From Xenopus tropicalis (taxonomy: Eukaryota > Chordata > Amphibia > Anura > Pipidae), in the NCBI RefSeq assembly GCF_000004195.4, contig NC_030678.2, positions 85,906,904 to 85,970,903 of the forward strand: 64,000 nucleotides of DNA. Direction: 5' to 3'. A program made the position numbers and the translations under genes. Shown here in pieces: positions 10,067 through 21,150 of this stretch; position 1 is the first letter of the stretch; each line of letters opens with the position of its first letter. The notes beneath the pieces are model-generated. The model worked only from the letters and a program-made list of their open reading frames with translations. It did not search any database and was not told where the DNA came from.

Positions 10067-11505
10067 TATTAAATAATCTTCTGGGATACATTTTCCCTAA
10101 AGCCTTATTCTAGTGGCACTATAAAAGTAACTATACATTGATGGACATTGTAGCATTTTGGGCCAATGCAATGTTATCAACTTTATAGGCCCTGGATTAT
10201 CACATTTATGAGGTAAGACAGTTGACAGATGACTGTTCGTAGGTAATACGAACAGTGGCAATAGTTCATATGCAGCTAAAATACAAATAACATTAAGATT
10301 TTGATTGGTAGGTATAAGTTCTTTTTATATCTCCCTTGGTCATGGTTATGGGCAGGATATATTTTTCCTTGTGAGGTCTTGCGATTCTTTGCAGATAATT
10401 TATAAATGGAGTATTAAGTTCTCTGTTTATATTGATTCCTTGCAATTCACTGTTCAGGCTAGGTGGTGGCCCTGTTACATTGGAAAATACAACAGAGGCA
10501 ACTTCTGAAGGAAATCCATGCAGACAAAGGAAAAATATACAAACTACTTGCAGATAATGCCCAGGATAGAAGGTCTAACCTAGCCTATTTGCAATAATCA
10601 TTGCTGCTCTCAGGCTTATAAATATGCTGCTATCATTCAACCAGAATAGAAATTTGTATGGAACAATTTTTCTTGTCCCTTAATGAAATACTCTAAAAAG
10701 TACCCCTAAAGGGGTCTTAAATTGCACATCTCATAGTGCTCTGTGGCCCACAGTGGAAAGAAAATCAGATAGGGGTCGTCAAGCCATTTTTCTGAAAGAC
10801 ATCAGACTTTCCTAAATTTGAAAATAGAATGAAAAACAATACTAGGGCTAAAATTTTTATGAAGCACAGATGGTAAGAAGATGGATTTTGTTCAGTTATC
10901 CAGACTTACAATAATTTCCACTTTCATTACTGTCTAGAAAATAGCACGTTCCTCCTTTGTGACTGAACAGCTGAGAAAAAAAATAAATCAGATCCACAAA
11001 TAAATGATATCTCCCAGGGAAAATACTCCTCTTTTTTTTAACTTTCTTTCTCGAAATGTGCAAGTTATGAAGATTGAATTTTACTTGATGGGACCCATCA
11101 GCCATGAAGGAACAAAATAAAAGTTGAATTGTATGCCAAGGCCAGATATTATGAGACAATATAACTTGCTTTGACCTCTATGAAAAAAACTTTGAGCTAA
11201 ACTAATGCTCTGCAGGAGATGAAAAGAGGCATTCTTAATATTGATTTATAACATCACAAGCAATTCATAAATATCAAGGCGTCCTTAACTTTTTTATGTA
11301 CAGCTTACTGTTTCAGCATTAGAGAAAACCATGACTGGATGGAGCCACAATCCTTTATAAATGAACAATCTGTAATACTGGATCATTTATATAAAAATGT
11401 ACTTTCTTTATGTTGTAGCAGAATCCAAGACATTTGATATTGATAACATTTTGTTAAGTAGTTGAGGACAAAAACTGCTTTTTAACCACTTTCTCACTGC
11501 TTTCT
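10067..11505. other. No gene recognised
   Basis: AT-rich sequence without a frame of known similarity. The stretch at 10670-10860 (AAAGTACCCCTAAAGGGG and following) has the look of an old repeat, but I could not assign it. Confidence 0.5.
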
Positions 11506-11603
11506 AAAAGGACAATTCGCGAAAAAGTCGCAAAATACCTATCATTATGAAAAAAACGCATTCGGACACTTTTCGGACGTTCGTGGATTAGTAAATGTGC
11601 CCC
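11506..11603. mobile_element. Partial GGGGCACATTTACTAA-type MITE
   Basis: Only the right end is present: TTCGTGGATTAGTAAATGTG followed by CCCC and TAA, preceded by CGCATTCGGACACTTTTCGG and GCGAAAAAGTCGCAAAATAC. It matches the termini of the MITEs at 11907-12415, 22929-23460, 28218-28710 and 35348-35675. No left end was found, so it is a truncated copy. Confidence 0.7.
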
Positions 11604-11650
11604 TAAGTCACCTGGGTGGATTGAAAAGGCTGAAGCTTTTATTAACAATG

Positions 11651-12636
11651 TTAAAGGGGAAAGAAAGGTTAAAACTAAGTAAGCTTTATCAGAAAGGTCT
11701 ATGTAAATACAGCCATAAGCACTCACAGAACTGCTGCACTGACTTCTCTGAAAAAAGATTTCTTGTGCCTGTAATTCATGTGCCACAGACATGCAGCTTT
11801 CTGCTCTCTGCTCTCTCCTGCTCCCCCTCCCTCAAAAGTGCTAAGAACTCACTCCCCCCCGCTTAGGAATGTGGATCTGAGCCAATCAGCAGGAAGCTGA
11901 CTCATAGGGGCACATATACTAACCCACGAACGGGTCGAAATGAGTCCGATTGCGTTTTTTTCGTAATGATCGGTATTTTGTGTTTTTTCGTATTTTTTGT
12001 GAATTTTTCGTTACCAATACGATTTTTGCGTAAAAACGGGAGTTTTTCGTAGCCATTACGAAAGTTGCGTAAAATCTGGCGATTTTTCGTAGCGTTAAAA
12101 CTTGCGCAAAAAGTTGCGCTTTTTTCGTAGCGTTAAATCTTACGCGAAACTTCGCACCTTTTAAGTTTTAACGCTACGAAAAAAGGCGCAACTTTTCGCG
12201 TAAGTTTTAACGCTACGAAAAAATCGGGTGATTTTACGCAACTTTCGTAATGGCTACGAAAAACTCGCGGTTTTATGCAAAAATCGTATTGGTAACGAAA
12301 AATTCGTAAAGACGCCGAAAAAAACGCAAAAAATACGAAAAAGTCGCAAAATGTTCGTTTTCAAGTCGGAACTTTTCCAATTCGGGTCGGATTCGTGGGT
12401 TAGTAAATCAGCCCCATAGTCTTACTAACTGAGCATGTTCACTTGGTCTGGGTGTCTGTGCAGGAGTGAGGCATTATGGGAACTTTCTTTACACAGCTCA
12501 GCGTTTTTTCTTCCTGTTTGGCTTTTGATCTTCTGAACAGGTGAAATATGGGGAGACTTAAGGGCACTATTGAGACAACTGAAGGTATGCCTGCAGCTTG
12601 AGATTAACTCTTTACTAGACTTTCCTTCTCCTTTAA
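11651..12636. mobile_element. T2-type element with a nested MITE
   Basis: Starts TTAAAGGGGAAAGAAAGG and ends ACTTTCCTTCTCCTTTAA, with TTAA at both ends, the T2 (Kolobok-like) signature. After removing the MITE at 11907-12415, about 475 bases remain. The left part (AAGCTTTATCAGAAAGGTCT, GCCATAAGCACTCACAGAA) is the complement of the right part of the T2 copy at 34951-37186. The right part (TCTGAACAG, GGGGAGACTTAAGGGCACTA, CTGCAGCTTGAG) is the complement of that copy's left part. Orientation is therefore opposite to the copies at 14794 and 34951. Confidence 0.8.
11907..12415. mobile_element. Palindromic Harbinger-type MITE
   Basis: Ends are GGGGCACATATACTAACCCA and the complement of TGGGTTAGTAAATCAGCCCC, flanked on both sides by ATA. 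Almost the whole 509 bases folds back on itself around about 12157. Each arm carries reiterated CpG-rich motifs such as TTTTTCGTAGCGTTA and TTTCGTAGCCATTACGAAAG. It has no coding capacity. A 3-base target duplication is consistent with PIF/Harbinger mobilisation, which I infer rather than see. Confidence 0.8.
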
Positions 12637-14260
12637 CCAACAATGCAACTTTAAAATGACAATAACAGGCCCCTCACCATGCCAGCCATCCCCGTGCTGC
12701 TGTACTCAGTTGGGCAAGTAAGCCTCACTCAAACCCTTACATCCCAGAACCATGGGGTTCCCAGGGAGGTACTGTGCCCATTCCCCACTCCGGCAAGCAT
12801 TCTCCTGTTAACTGAACTGTGACTATGTGCCCTCCACATATCAAAGACTAAATCTATTGACTCATGGGCAGGTGGGTGAGATGCTGCTCACACCGCAGCT
12901 GGAAACCAAACTTCCAGCTAAGTTCCACTTCTTCTACGTTTACTAGCTCCACCCTCCCCCCATGCTCACTCGACCGGGTTAACCCCCTCCTTCGTAAGTC
13001 TGCCCGACCCAGTCAAAGGTCCCCTGCCTCCATTTTCCCATATCCGGGCAGCCCTATTGTTGCAGCTTTTTTTCAGCAAGTTATGTTTAAGGCAATGAGC
13101 ATTTCACTACATTTTATCAAGCAACATGCATTGAAGTCAGAGGGCTTTTTTTTATCATGCCACATGTCTTGTAGTTAATGGGAGTTTTCTCCAAAAGCAT
13201 TAAAATTGATAGGCTTTATTTCTGAATTCACTGTGAATCCATGCCTTGAGGTGACCACTTCAACATTTGTGTCAGGAACTATTGTTTTTTTGGGGCATTT
13301 GACTTCCTTGTCAGCTTTCAATCACCAAGCAATAATCATATCTCTAATGTATGGCTAATATCCTATTTGTCCAACACAAACTTATATAACTTGACTTATG
13401 AAGAAGCCTAACAGTAGTCTTTAGAGAACGGATCCCTCTGTGCAGTGAGAAAATCTGGAAGCTGGCATTTGGGAATAGTTTGTTTTGTAGGCCCTGCACT
13501 GATCTGCCTTTCCTTTCTGCACTTTTTCAGGAGTGAGAGAAGAGTCAGAGAAGCTGTATATACATGATTTCAATGGACTTTGGGAAGTCCAATATAATGA
13601 TATAAATTTCCACATAATTCTGACATATACACTTATATACATGACAAAGCAAACTAGTTGTTATTTTACATATCTTTTATTTACTGCCAATATATAAATA
13701 TGCAATTTATAAATAGTACCCTACAAGTGACCACACCTATTTTATATTGTGTTTTTACAGTAACTCCTTTTTTATAGCTATATCTTACCTTGATTTGTAG
13801 AGCGCCTGTGATTCCTTGTCTGCGATTGTACTGGAAATAAAAAAGTAAGTTCTTTCTTTTTGCTGATTTGACTGGGGTGATGACTGTGTATATAATTTAT
13901 CTGTACATAATGCATCATATTAGTCCAAACTCCAGATGAGCAGAAGATTCAAGGAAATTTCACACTGCAGTTACCAAGTAGACAATGGATTTTCATTTTT
14001 GTATGATATAATTTTTGGTTGTTTGGTAAATCTGTTTCCTGTGTAAAAAGCTTAAAGAAGAAGGAAAGTAATTTTGGCATTTTATTGTTAATAGATTTGC
14101 CACATTAGTGCAACCTAGAACAATATATTTATTCTGCAGAAACCATTACCATACCTGAGTAAACAGCTTTAGAATTTTTCTCTGTTTGCTTAAGATAGCA
14201 GCTGCCATTTATATAGCTCCCTGTTTGCAGTCTAGCCGTTATAGCTCCGATCAGGGGTAG
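12637..14260. other. No gene recognised
   Basis: Mixed composition. The stretch 12660-13060 is less AT-rich, with pyrimidine-rich runs, but has no coding frame or inverted repeat I can identify. The rest is ordinary AT-rich spacer. Confidence 0.5.
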
Positions 14261-14261
14261 A

Positions 14262-14519
14262 GAGTCCTAAGCATTCTCGTTGGAGGCAGGAGAAGGGAGA
14301 GAGAAGAGAACTGTGCAGACTCTGGCCACGGGGATTAAGGATGTTTCTGAGAGAGGAAATCAGACACTGGAACATCATGTTTACAAAAAAAGAGACAAGA
14401 AATCCTGTGTTTCTTTTCATTGAGGACTCAGTGCAGCATCACTGTAAGTGCTTATGGCTGTATTTACATAGACTTTTCTGATAAAGCTTACTTAGTTTTT
14501 ACCTTTCCTTCTCCTTTAA
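14262..14519. mobile_element. T2-type element fragment (right end)
   Basis: AGTGCTTATGGCTGTATTTA, then TTCTGATAAAGCTTACTTAG and CCTTTCCTTCTCCTTTAA, ending in TTAA at 14516-14519. It matches the right end of the T2 copy at 34951-37186, including the upstream GCATTCT...GGAGAAGGGAGAGAG block. No left terminus is seen. Confidence 0.7.
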
Positions 14520-14793
14520 CTATTGTGGAACAGGCATTTAATGTATGTAAAGCAAATGAGGGGTCTCAAATTATATGTCAGCCTAATGTTTATAGACATT
14601 TTTTTTTAATAAAAGGTTTCTATAAAAGGAATAACTGAAATACTTAGTAGTAAATTTTTTTTTAACTTCATAGTAATAAGTTTGTTAGCCAAACTATTCA
14701 CCAGGTATAAATGGTTAGTGCAATTATACAGTACCTATAAACTAATATAAAATACAGGGTCCTTCTCTTTGCTTTCCTATTATCCAGGGAGAC

Positions 14794-15623
14794 TTAAATG
14801 AGAAGGAAAGGCTACCAAAGAGTTAATCTCAAGCTGCAGGCATACCTTCTGTTGTCTCAATAGTGCCCTTAAGTCTCCCCAAATTGCGATTGTTCAGATG
14901 ATCAGAAGCCAAACAGGAAAAAAAAACGCTGAGCTGGGTAAAGAGGATTCCCATAATGCATCGCTCCTGCAACAACCCTACAACCAGGACTGTAGGCGGC
15001 ACATGCGCACATGCCCCTCTTCAGCACAAGCAGGCGTGCTCCCCTTCCAACAGACTGGCAAGCGCCTGGTTGCTATGGCATTGGACTATATAAATAGTGC
15101 ATACAGCGGCGAGCCGGGGCCATTAGAAGAGGACACAGTCCCGGACAGGCGAGTGCAGGGGGGGGGGAGCATCGAACTGTGAGCGGGGGGGTGGCTACTG
15201 CGGGGATTGGAGCATAGCGGGGGGGTGTTACTGGTTACTGCAGGGATTGGAGGGGGGTGTTACTGGTTACTGCGGGGATTGGAGCGGAGCGGGGGGTTGA
15301 GCCGCCAGAAAAAGACGCAGTGTAGACTCCCAGGTTAAAAAGCAGAATGTGCCACTAGTAACCCAGCGTGGAGCAGACGGGGGGGTGGAGGACGCATGCG
15401 CAGGATGTTGGGGACGCATGCACAGTAGAGATGGTGAGGGAAAGGGTGTGGGCTCCCTTTTTAAAGATGGGGGCGCTGTTCACTGAAACAAGCATGTAGT
15501 TTGTAGTATGTGTATCTCTGTAAATCTTTCATTAGGCAAGCCAGGAATATAGCGTTTTTACACAGCAATAGTACTACTATTTAATAGTGTGCTTAATAGA
15601 TTTTGACTTTCCTTGTCCTTTAA
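14794..15623. mobile_element. T2-type element with divergent interior
   Basis: Begins TTAAATGAGAAGGAAAG and ends CTTTCCTTGTCCTTTAA, with TTAA at both ends. The left 150 bases (AGAGTTAATCTCAAGCTGCA, then CAATAGTGCCCTTAAGTCTC) match the T2 copy at 34951. The interior differs: a GC-rich core with GCATGCGCA motifs and the guanine-rich tandem block at 15178-15300. It may be a longer, non-MITE member of the family or a recombinant. No transposase frame is visible. Confidence 0.75.
15178..15300. repeat. Guanine-rich tandem repeat
   Basis: About three copies of a 40-50-base unit, TTACTGCGGGGATTGGAG followed by GGGGGG runs and TGTTACTGG. The G runs on the plus strand could form G-quadruplexes. Confidence 0.75.
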
Positions 15624-16638
15624 CAAAGTTTCTCATGTAAAGAGGGTAGGGTTGTATGTTTGGTTGTGTTCATGGAATACTTAGGGGCATATTTTTTATA
15701 GTATGTAAGCCAACATCACCAGTGAAGCTAAAACAAGTTTTTTGAGTCACAATTATGTAGAAAATATAATCTTGGACACCTTTGAAATGTGCAGCACATA
15801 TAGTATATTTGAGAGTTTGGGATGGAAAATTAATATATCAGTGACTTAAATAAATCTTCTCTGAATCGGATTTGCCCAGATTTACAGTTTGAGCAATCTT
15901 TTCATGTATGTTAAGGGATTTACTTAAAAAAATTCTAGGTGGCCCTTTAAAACACCCATGAAGCTTTAGCTAGATCAGGAGAACAGCTTTAGTCTGGAAT
16001 TTAAATTGTTATCATAAGCTTGAGCTTATAAATATGTATTGTTCTCAGAGTAGGATTAATTTTGCAATTGAGAGAGATAAGATATGCTAACCATGTGAAT
16101 TATTGAAAATTACATTTTGTAATTAGGCTGTATAACCAAATCTATTAAAAACTTTCTGTTTGTTTAATATTGAGGTGTTAAAGCTTTCTGTAAATACTGG
16201 ACTGACAGTTCTTCACAGTATCAATCAGCATAGCTGAAGCTGTTAAACTTTTCCAGCTCATTGTAATTCTCTAGATGTCTGAGAAGAGAAACGTGTTACA
16301 GTTTGAAAAAAAAGACATAGAAGTTGATTTTTAATGTAAAAAAAGAACTGTGATAAGCTTTGAGAATGAGCAAATGATGTTTACTTATACATATTCTTAG
16401 GACCAGGACAGAAAATTTCTCTTTACAATTTAAAGTCAAATTTTGATACAGGATTGCTGGAAATTATTGGACAACACTGATTGCTTGGGGATGAAGGGGC
16501 ATTATTGTGTCCTGAACCAAGCAGAATAGTGTATGTTGTTGTGAATACAAAAACAGCAATTTTGCACAATTAGTTATAGAAGTTTTAGTTTTCCCTTCTT
16601 TTTCACCAATATTCTATAGCTGTGATGCAGCTAATACC
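15624..16638. other. No gene recognised
   Basis: AT-rich spacer without similarity that I can name. Confidence 0.5.
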
Positions 16639-16646
16639 ATTATAAC

Positions 16647-16916
16647 TAGTGATGAGCGAATCTGTCTCGTTTCGCTTTGCCCAAAATTTTGCAAAACGAT
16701 AGAAAAATGTCCAGAAAATCCGCAAACACGTTTTTCCCGAAAATTTCTTGCTGCGCGCATCTTTTTTTCGCACCTATTTTTGACGTGACGTCCATTTTGA
16801 TGTGACTGCACCAATTTTTCCCCAAAAAATGACTGAACATACTTTTTATATAATTTTGCATGTAAAAATGTAACCACTATTTTTCACACGACTTTTCATG
16901 CTAAATAATGCACAGC
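16647..16916. mobile_element. hAT-type MITE, left end intact
   Basis: Starts TAGTGATGAGCGAATCTGTC, the terminus shared with the copies at 34589, 43164, 54983 (right end) and 61190 (right end). CGTTTCGCTTTGCCCAAAA follows. The bases before it (ATTATAAC, 16639-16646) recur at 16917-16924, in the place of an 8-base hAT target duplication. However, the right end before that repeat does not show the expected inverted terminus, so the right half is decayed or replaced. Confidence 0.6.
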
Positions 16917-16924
16917 ATTATAAC

Positions 16925-17796
16925 TACTCTATTATTGATTATTTTTGATCTGTTGTTTGCTTTGCTGCTAACACTCATTTTTGCAAGGTGAAAGTATTAA
17001 GTCACTTGTGGTTTTGTGTTAATTCTGCACCCCTTATTCCAGATGTCAGGCTTACATTTTTTTGTTCTTTATTATAGAAAGTTCATTCATAACTCTAAAC
17101 TGATACATTTGGCTAAGTTTAGAAAACCTGTCAAATCTAAAAATGTAAATCTACTGATAAGCAATGTCTACATGTTACAGTACAGCAAAGCTAAAACACT
17201 TAAGAATTATGTACACTTTTAAATGCTGTTAGTCTAAAACATAAAATGTCGGCTTCCTAACGGTGAGATTTCTCTATGTATCATTAATCTGTCTTAAAAC
17301 TTAAAAAGTGTACATAGAGTGCATAGGGTTACTGTAAAATGTCTTTTAGATTGGCACAGTCTGCCCCTACTTGTACTTCTACATTCAATTTCTAAATTGA
17401 GCTTCATATAAAAATGCTATTCATTGTAACCTGCACAATAGATATGCAAATTGGTTTTCTGTCTCTCTCTCTTTTTTTTTTGGAAAATTGAAAAAATAAA
17501 ACACGGTCATACTACTTTTCTACTACTTTCTATTTTCACACTTTTGCTAGAATATTAAAGAAACAGTCCAAATGCTGAGATGTAGCTGCTAAATGGGCCA
17601 TTTACAACCCTCTTACCTGGCTGCAGTGTGTAGTCATATTTGTGACTTGAACCTGCCTCTACCACTCACTCTAAGTCACATAGATAACATTTTCTGCAAA
17701 ATAAACCTGCCAGAATCTACATTACTTGCAACTATATATTGGATGTCCCGATGACAATCCCTGGATACTTTTAATATTTGTCTATAAGTACATTTA
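16925..17796. other. No gene recognised
   Basis: AT-rich spacer. One internal near-duplication of the phrase AAAGTGTACATA... is noted around 17205-17320, nothing more. Confidence 0.45.
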
Positions 17797-17822
17797 ATAT
17801 ATATATATATATATATATATAT
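17797..17822. repeat. (TA)n microsatellite
   Basis: Uninterrupted TA dinucleotides near the outer end of the minus-strand PLE. Confidence 0.95.
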
Positions 17823-17981
17823 CTTTCCGAACAGTCCACACTCCCTTTTACTATTCTCACTCACAGATTCCACGGGTGCTGCATATGGTTGTATCATATA
17901 TACATTTTTCCAAGGATTATGTGCACTCCAATCTCAGTTAATCCATTTTATTGTAAATAGCTACATAATTAGTACATCAAT

Positions 17982-18010
17982 GTTTCGGTCCTGGTCTAGG
18001 ACCTTGTTCA
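17982..18010 (-). other. PLE tail stem-loop with GAAAC
   Basis: On the minus strand GTGAACA is followed by the hairpin GGTCCTAGACCAGGACC and then GAAAC. The hairpin stem is a perfect 5-base pairing (GGTCC with GGACC). The position matches the hammerhead-like motif at 9966-9996, but the first box agrees with CUGANGA at only five of seven positions. Confidence 0.45.
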
Positions 18011-18275
18011 CAATGTCATACCCTAATTACAAATCCACTCAATAAAACTTTATATACAAAAAACTTAACCCCACCCCTATGACTCGAATCAGCCATCTAG
18101 TCCCGCCGCCCATGACAAGCATAACATATGCATTAATCAAGGGAAGTAGGACTATTACCTGCACAGCCAATAATACATACATGATTACACACAATACAAT
18201 AAAGAATTCATTACTTATTAAAATAAATTATAATTCATCTGATCGCTAAAAAGCAATTAAGGGAACAATACTCGT

Positions 18276-18782
18276 TTAGTCCCTTCGGTGAGAGAGTGTC
18301 AAGTCTCCTCCGCGTCTGGGCATGGGTACATGGTCAATGGCTATATACCTAAATGTGGGCAATCTATGACCTAATTCCAAAAAATGCTTAGCTACAGGTT
18401 TCGTAGTTCTGTTATCTCGGTAGGCTATATTAATAGCTGATCTATGGGCATCCATACGCAGGCGTAACATAAGATCAGTCTTGCCTACAGATGAGAGCCC
18501 ACATGGACATGTAATGGGATATATTACGCGTGTAGTAGTGCAAGTGATGTGGTGCCGAATCCTGAACCGCTGTCCCGTATGTCCCGTATGTCCCGTACTA
18601 ACCACTAAAAGATCTCTCAAGTTCTTACCCCTACAATACCCAATAGTGGGAGGGTTAGGACACAATTTCCCTAATGTTGCATCTGCCTTAATAATCGCCC
18701 AATTTGCACGCAATGTTTTCCCCAAATTCTGCGTTACACTATTATATTGAGTTATTATATTAAGTTGCTGTTCACATATCAC
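18276..18782 (-). pseudogene. PLE GIY-YIG endonuclease part
   Basis: A 168-codon open stretch on minus. It starts inside the RT-to-nuclease linker (ICEQQLNIITQYNS). The nuclease runs from about residue 79: ITCTTTRVIYPITCPCG carries the GIY counterpart and the CPC cysteines, followed by LSSVGKTDLMLRLRMDAHRS with the YIG counterpart changed to SVG, Arg109 and His113. VAKHFLELGHRLPTF follows. The first tyrosine of the YIG motif is replaced by serine, which should impair cleavage. A 9-base tandem triplication at about 18575-18600 encodes TGHTGHTG. The nearest relative in the window is the fragment at 7370-7640. Confidence 0.85.
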
Positions 18783-18908
18783 TGGGTTGGAGTTATTGCG
18801 GAAAACCCTGCAAAACTATGATACCGGAAGTGAACGTTTTAGAGCAGGTGCATGTGCACTAGTTGCATGTAATAAAGAATTTCAATAGGTGGTCTTTCTA
18901 AAAAGGGA

Positions 18909-19390
18909 TTATTCAAACCGCCTATCCCCAATTTTCAACTGTATATTCAAAAATTGTACCTTGCGATCACACGTTGCTGTGAACTTGATTTCCTCTGTAC
19001 ATAAATTCAAATCATCTATCATTGTCAGGAATTCTGATTTCTTACCTAGCCAGATAATACAGATATCGTCAATAAATCTCTTATATAAAAGCATCTTATG
19101 TCTATATTTCAGTAAGATGTGTTTACGCTCAAATTGATGCATAAAGAGGTTTGCATATGCGGGCGCCATCGACGCCCCCATCACCGTTCCTGTCAATTGC
19201 TGATAAAAATGCTACTCAAAATGGAAATAGTTGAACTTCAAACATGCATCCAGTAAATCCAAAACAAACTGTATAGGTGGTCCTGTATAGCCACTGTAAC
19301 TTTCAAGTTAATTTCGCAAGAAATACTTCTTTGTCACTTAGAATAGTAAGACCTCGAATACAATTCAAAAAATGTTGTGTATCATGCAAA
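18909..19390 (-). pseudogene. PLE reverse transcriptase part
   Basis: The minus strand encodes TGTVMGASMAPAYANLFMHQ (RT motif B, about 19195-19135) and LLYKRFIDDICIIWLG (motif C, with the FIDD aspartates). A further block corresponds to the segment of RT before the linker. Upstream, in another frame and with a stop, are FLNCIRGLTILSDKEVF and a downstream block typical of the RT region preceding motif B. Downstream of 18909, across a stop, the peptides NSLLHATSAHAPALKRSLPV and FRNNSNPV join it to the nuclease part. It was one continuous protein, now broken by at least three stops or shifts. Confidence 0.85.
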
Positions 19391-19639
19391 TATGATTACA
19401 TATTTTTAAGCAATATTTTAAAGCATGCAATATATATATGCCATTTTTGCCCATTTCCATTGTGAATCACAAGATGGAGGGAGCGGATAGTGCAGCTATG
19501 CAATCACAGTCTGAAGCACTACAAAAAAAACCCTAGGCAAGGCAAACAATGGAGAGGAGGGACAACAGCCATACTGAAGACAGCAGTGGCGGTAATAAAA
19601 ACCTGAAAAAAATGAAGGATAACTAAGGTAGGCTGGGGC

Positions 19640-21150
19640 ATGATAGAGGTAAGAGTAGATGGAGGCATGAGCGCTCACAGATGCCAAAAAAAGAACAGAG
19701 TACAAAACCCCAGCAGAGGCCACAATCCAGAAAACTCACATTTGCAAACAGAAAGGAACAAAGCAAATTCTATGAGAGGTTTATGCCAAACCACCAAACA
19801 TGCAAGTGAAGGAAATATTGAAATACCTATTCCCCTTAATGACAGCAGTGAGAATTCTGATGTTAGTAAATATGACATAACAGAAACTCAACGTAAAAAA
19901 AACATTCAAACTTGTGAAACTTCACATTTGTCAAACACTGACAGTGAGGAAGAGAGTCCAGGCTACATTAGCAACCCCAAATTCTCTGATATTGAAGTTA
20001 CAGACAAAGATTATCATCCAGAGGAAGCAAGTGAAGTAGAAAGTGAGGAACTTAACACACCCTCCTCACCCAAACAAAGCAAGAAAAAACAGCATGAGAA
20101 CAGACAAATTAACGAATTTGAAAATGAAGCTCTTATTGAGAAATTTGTGCCATTGTATGACTGAATCATTGGAAAATATTCTACTAAAACTGTTTCTGCT
20201 GTGAAAAATAAATACTGGAAGGACATTACTGACCATGTCAACAGTTCTGGTGTCTGTCCAAGAAGCTTGCAGCATTGCAAGAAAAGATACCAAGACATAA
20301 AAAGGGTCCTGAAGAAAAAACTTTCTGATGAATCCAAATACAGGTACACATCTTACAAAGATATTTCTATTTAACACTTCTGATCTGATCTGCTTTTCTA
20401 AACAATCTGCTTTTCCTTTTTGCTTACTGCCTTTCCTGCCTTTTTTTTCTTCTTTCCTACTTTCTTGACTTTTATGTTATGTACTTACATACGCACGCCT
20501 ATCTTTATCTGCACTAATTATGTACCCAAGGCTGTTGAGTACAACAACAAATTAATACAATTAACAGAGGGGTCATTACAATAATATTGTAAAAAATGGT
20601 TAATGCCCTGTACTCTCCTTTATGAAGGAGGATTATTCTGGAAGCATTGTTTAATACAGAATATAAGGGAGAGGGAAGGGAAGGGAAGGTAAGGGAGTTA
20701 AGCAAGGCCAGTTAGTAGCAAGTTGCAGTAGTTTAGTAGGGTTAGTGTCGGAGCATGCCTTAGTATTCTATTTGTTACACTTGAAAGAAAGGGATTAATT
20801 TAGGCAAGAATGAGTAACAAAAAGTGACCATGTTGTGATGGGATTGCTTATTCTAGCCAACACAATAAAAACATTCATGTATTTTGTTTAGGTCTGGAAC
20901 TGGAGGTGGCCCTTCCAAAAAGGTTTTCTTGCCTGTTTTCCATGGAGACTGCGTGACTGCTGTCGCTGGTGTATTCGGACAAAAATGTCACCAAAGGTAG
21001 GTCTAATTACATTAATGGAATTGTATTTTCCCTTGCAGAGAAGCCCATTATTAATGGAATACAATGTTTTGTTAAACAGATTCATCATTAGCACCTGTCA
21101 GAAACAAAGGCAGACAATCGTCACTTTCTAACATTGCAGGTAATGTTGTT
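19640..21150 (+). pseudogene. Harbinger Myb/SANT-like DNA-binding protein gene
   Basis: Exon 1 is open for 174 codons from 19640 (a second ATG at 19667 is equally plausible). It encodes an acidic, serine-rich region and then NEFENEALIEKFVPLYD, the start of the Myb/SANT-like helix bundle. An in-frame TGA (20162-20164) interrupts the domain. Beyond it the frame continues with GKYSTKTVSAVKNKYWKDI, VCPRSLQHCKKRYQDIKR and KKKLSDESKY, the conserved core of Harbinger Myb-like proteins. A splice donor (CAG/GTACAC, about 20342) and acceptor (TTTAG/GTCTGG, about 20891) bracket an intron holding a LINE fragment. Exon 2 begins SGTGGGPSKKVFLP, the usual GTGGGP block. An AATAAA-like signal lies near 21448. 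In this family the protein binds element ends and helps the transposase enter the nucleus. The stop makes this copy a pseudogene. Confidence 0.85.
20540..20870 (-). mobile_element. LINE fragment (CR1/L2 type) inside the Myb gene intron
   Basis: The minus strand carries broken coding similarity to the C-terminal part of a CR1/L2-type reverse transcriptase protein (FPSLPSPLYSVLNNASRIIL, corresponding to the LQ.VQNAAARIL block). At nucleotide level it aligns with 48965-49140 of the minus-strand LINE at 48548-49345 (GGCCAGTTAGTAGCAAGTTG and GAAAGAAAGGGATTAAT). It lies wholly between the splice sites of the Myb-like gene. Confidence 0.75.

Larger units (their letters stand above)
17940..19395 (-). 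mobile_element. Penelope-like retroelement, decayed, minus strand
   Basis: Reading the minus strand from 19395 to 17940 gives RT (19390-18800), linker, GIY-YIG endonuclease (18550-18276), a 3' region and a tail with a stem-loop plus GAAAC (18010-17982). The frame is broken by several stops and shifts. The 5' end abuts the left part of the Harbinger transposon near 19396, so one interrupted or truncated the other. The 3' end is approximate. I found no target duplication. Confidence 0.8.
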
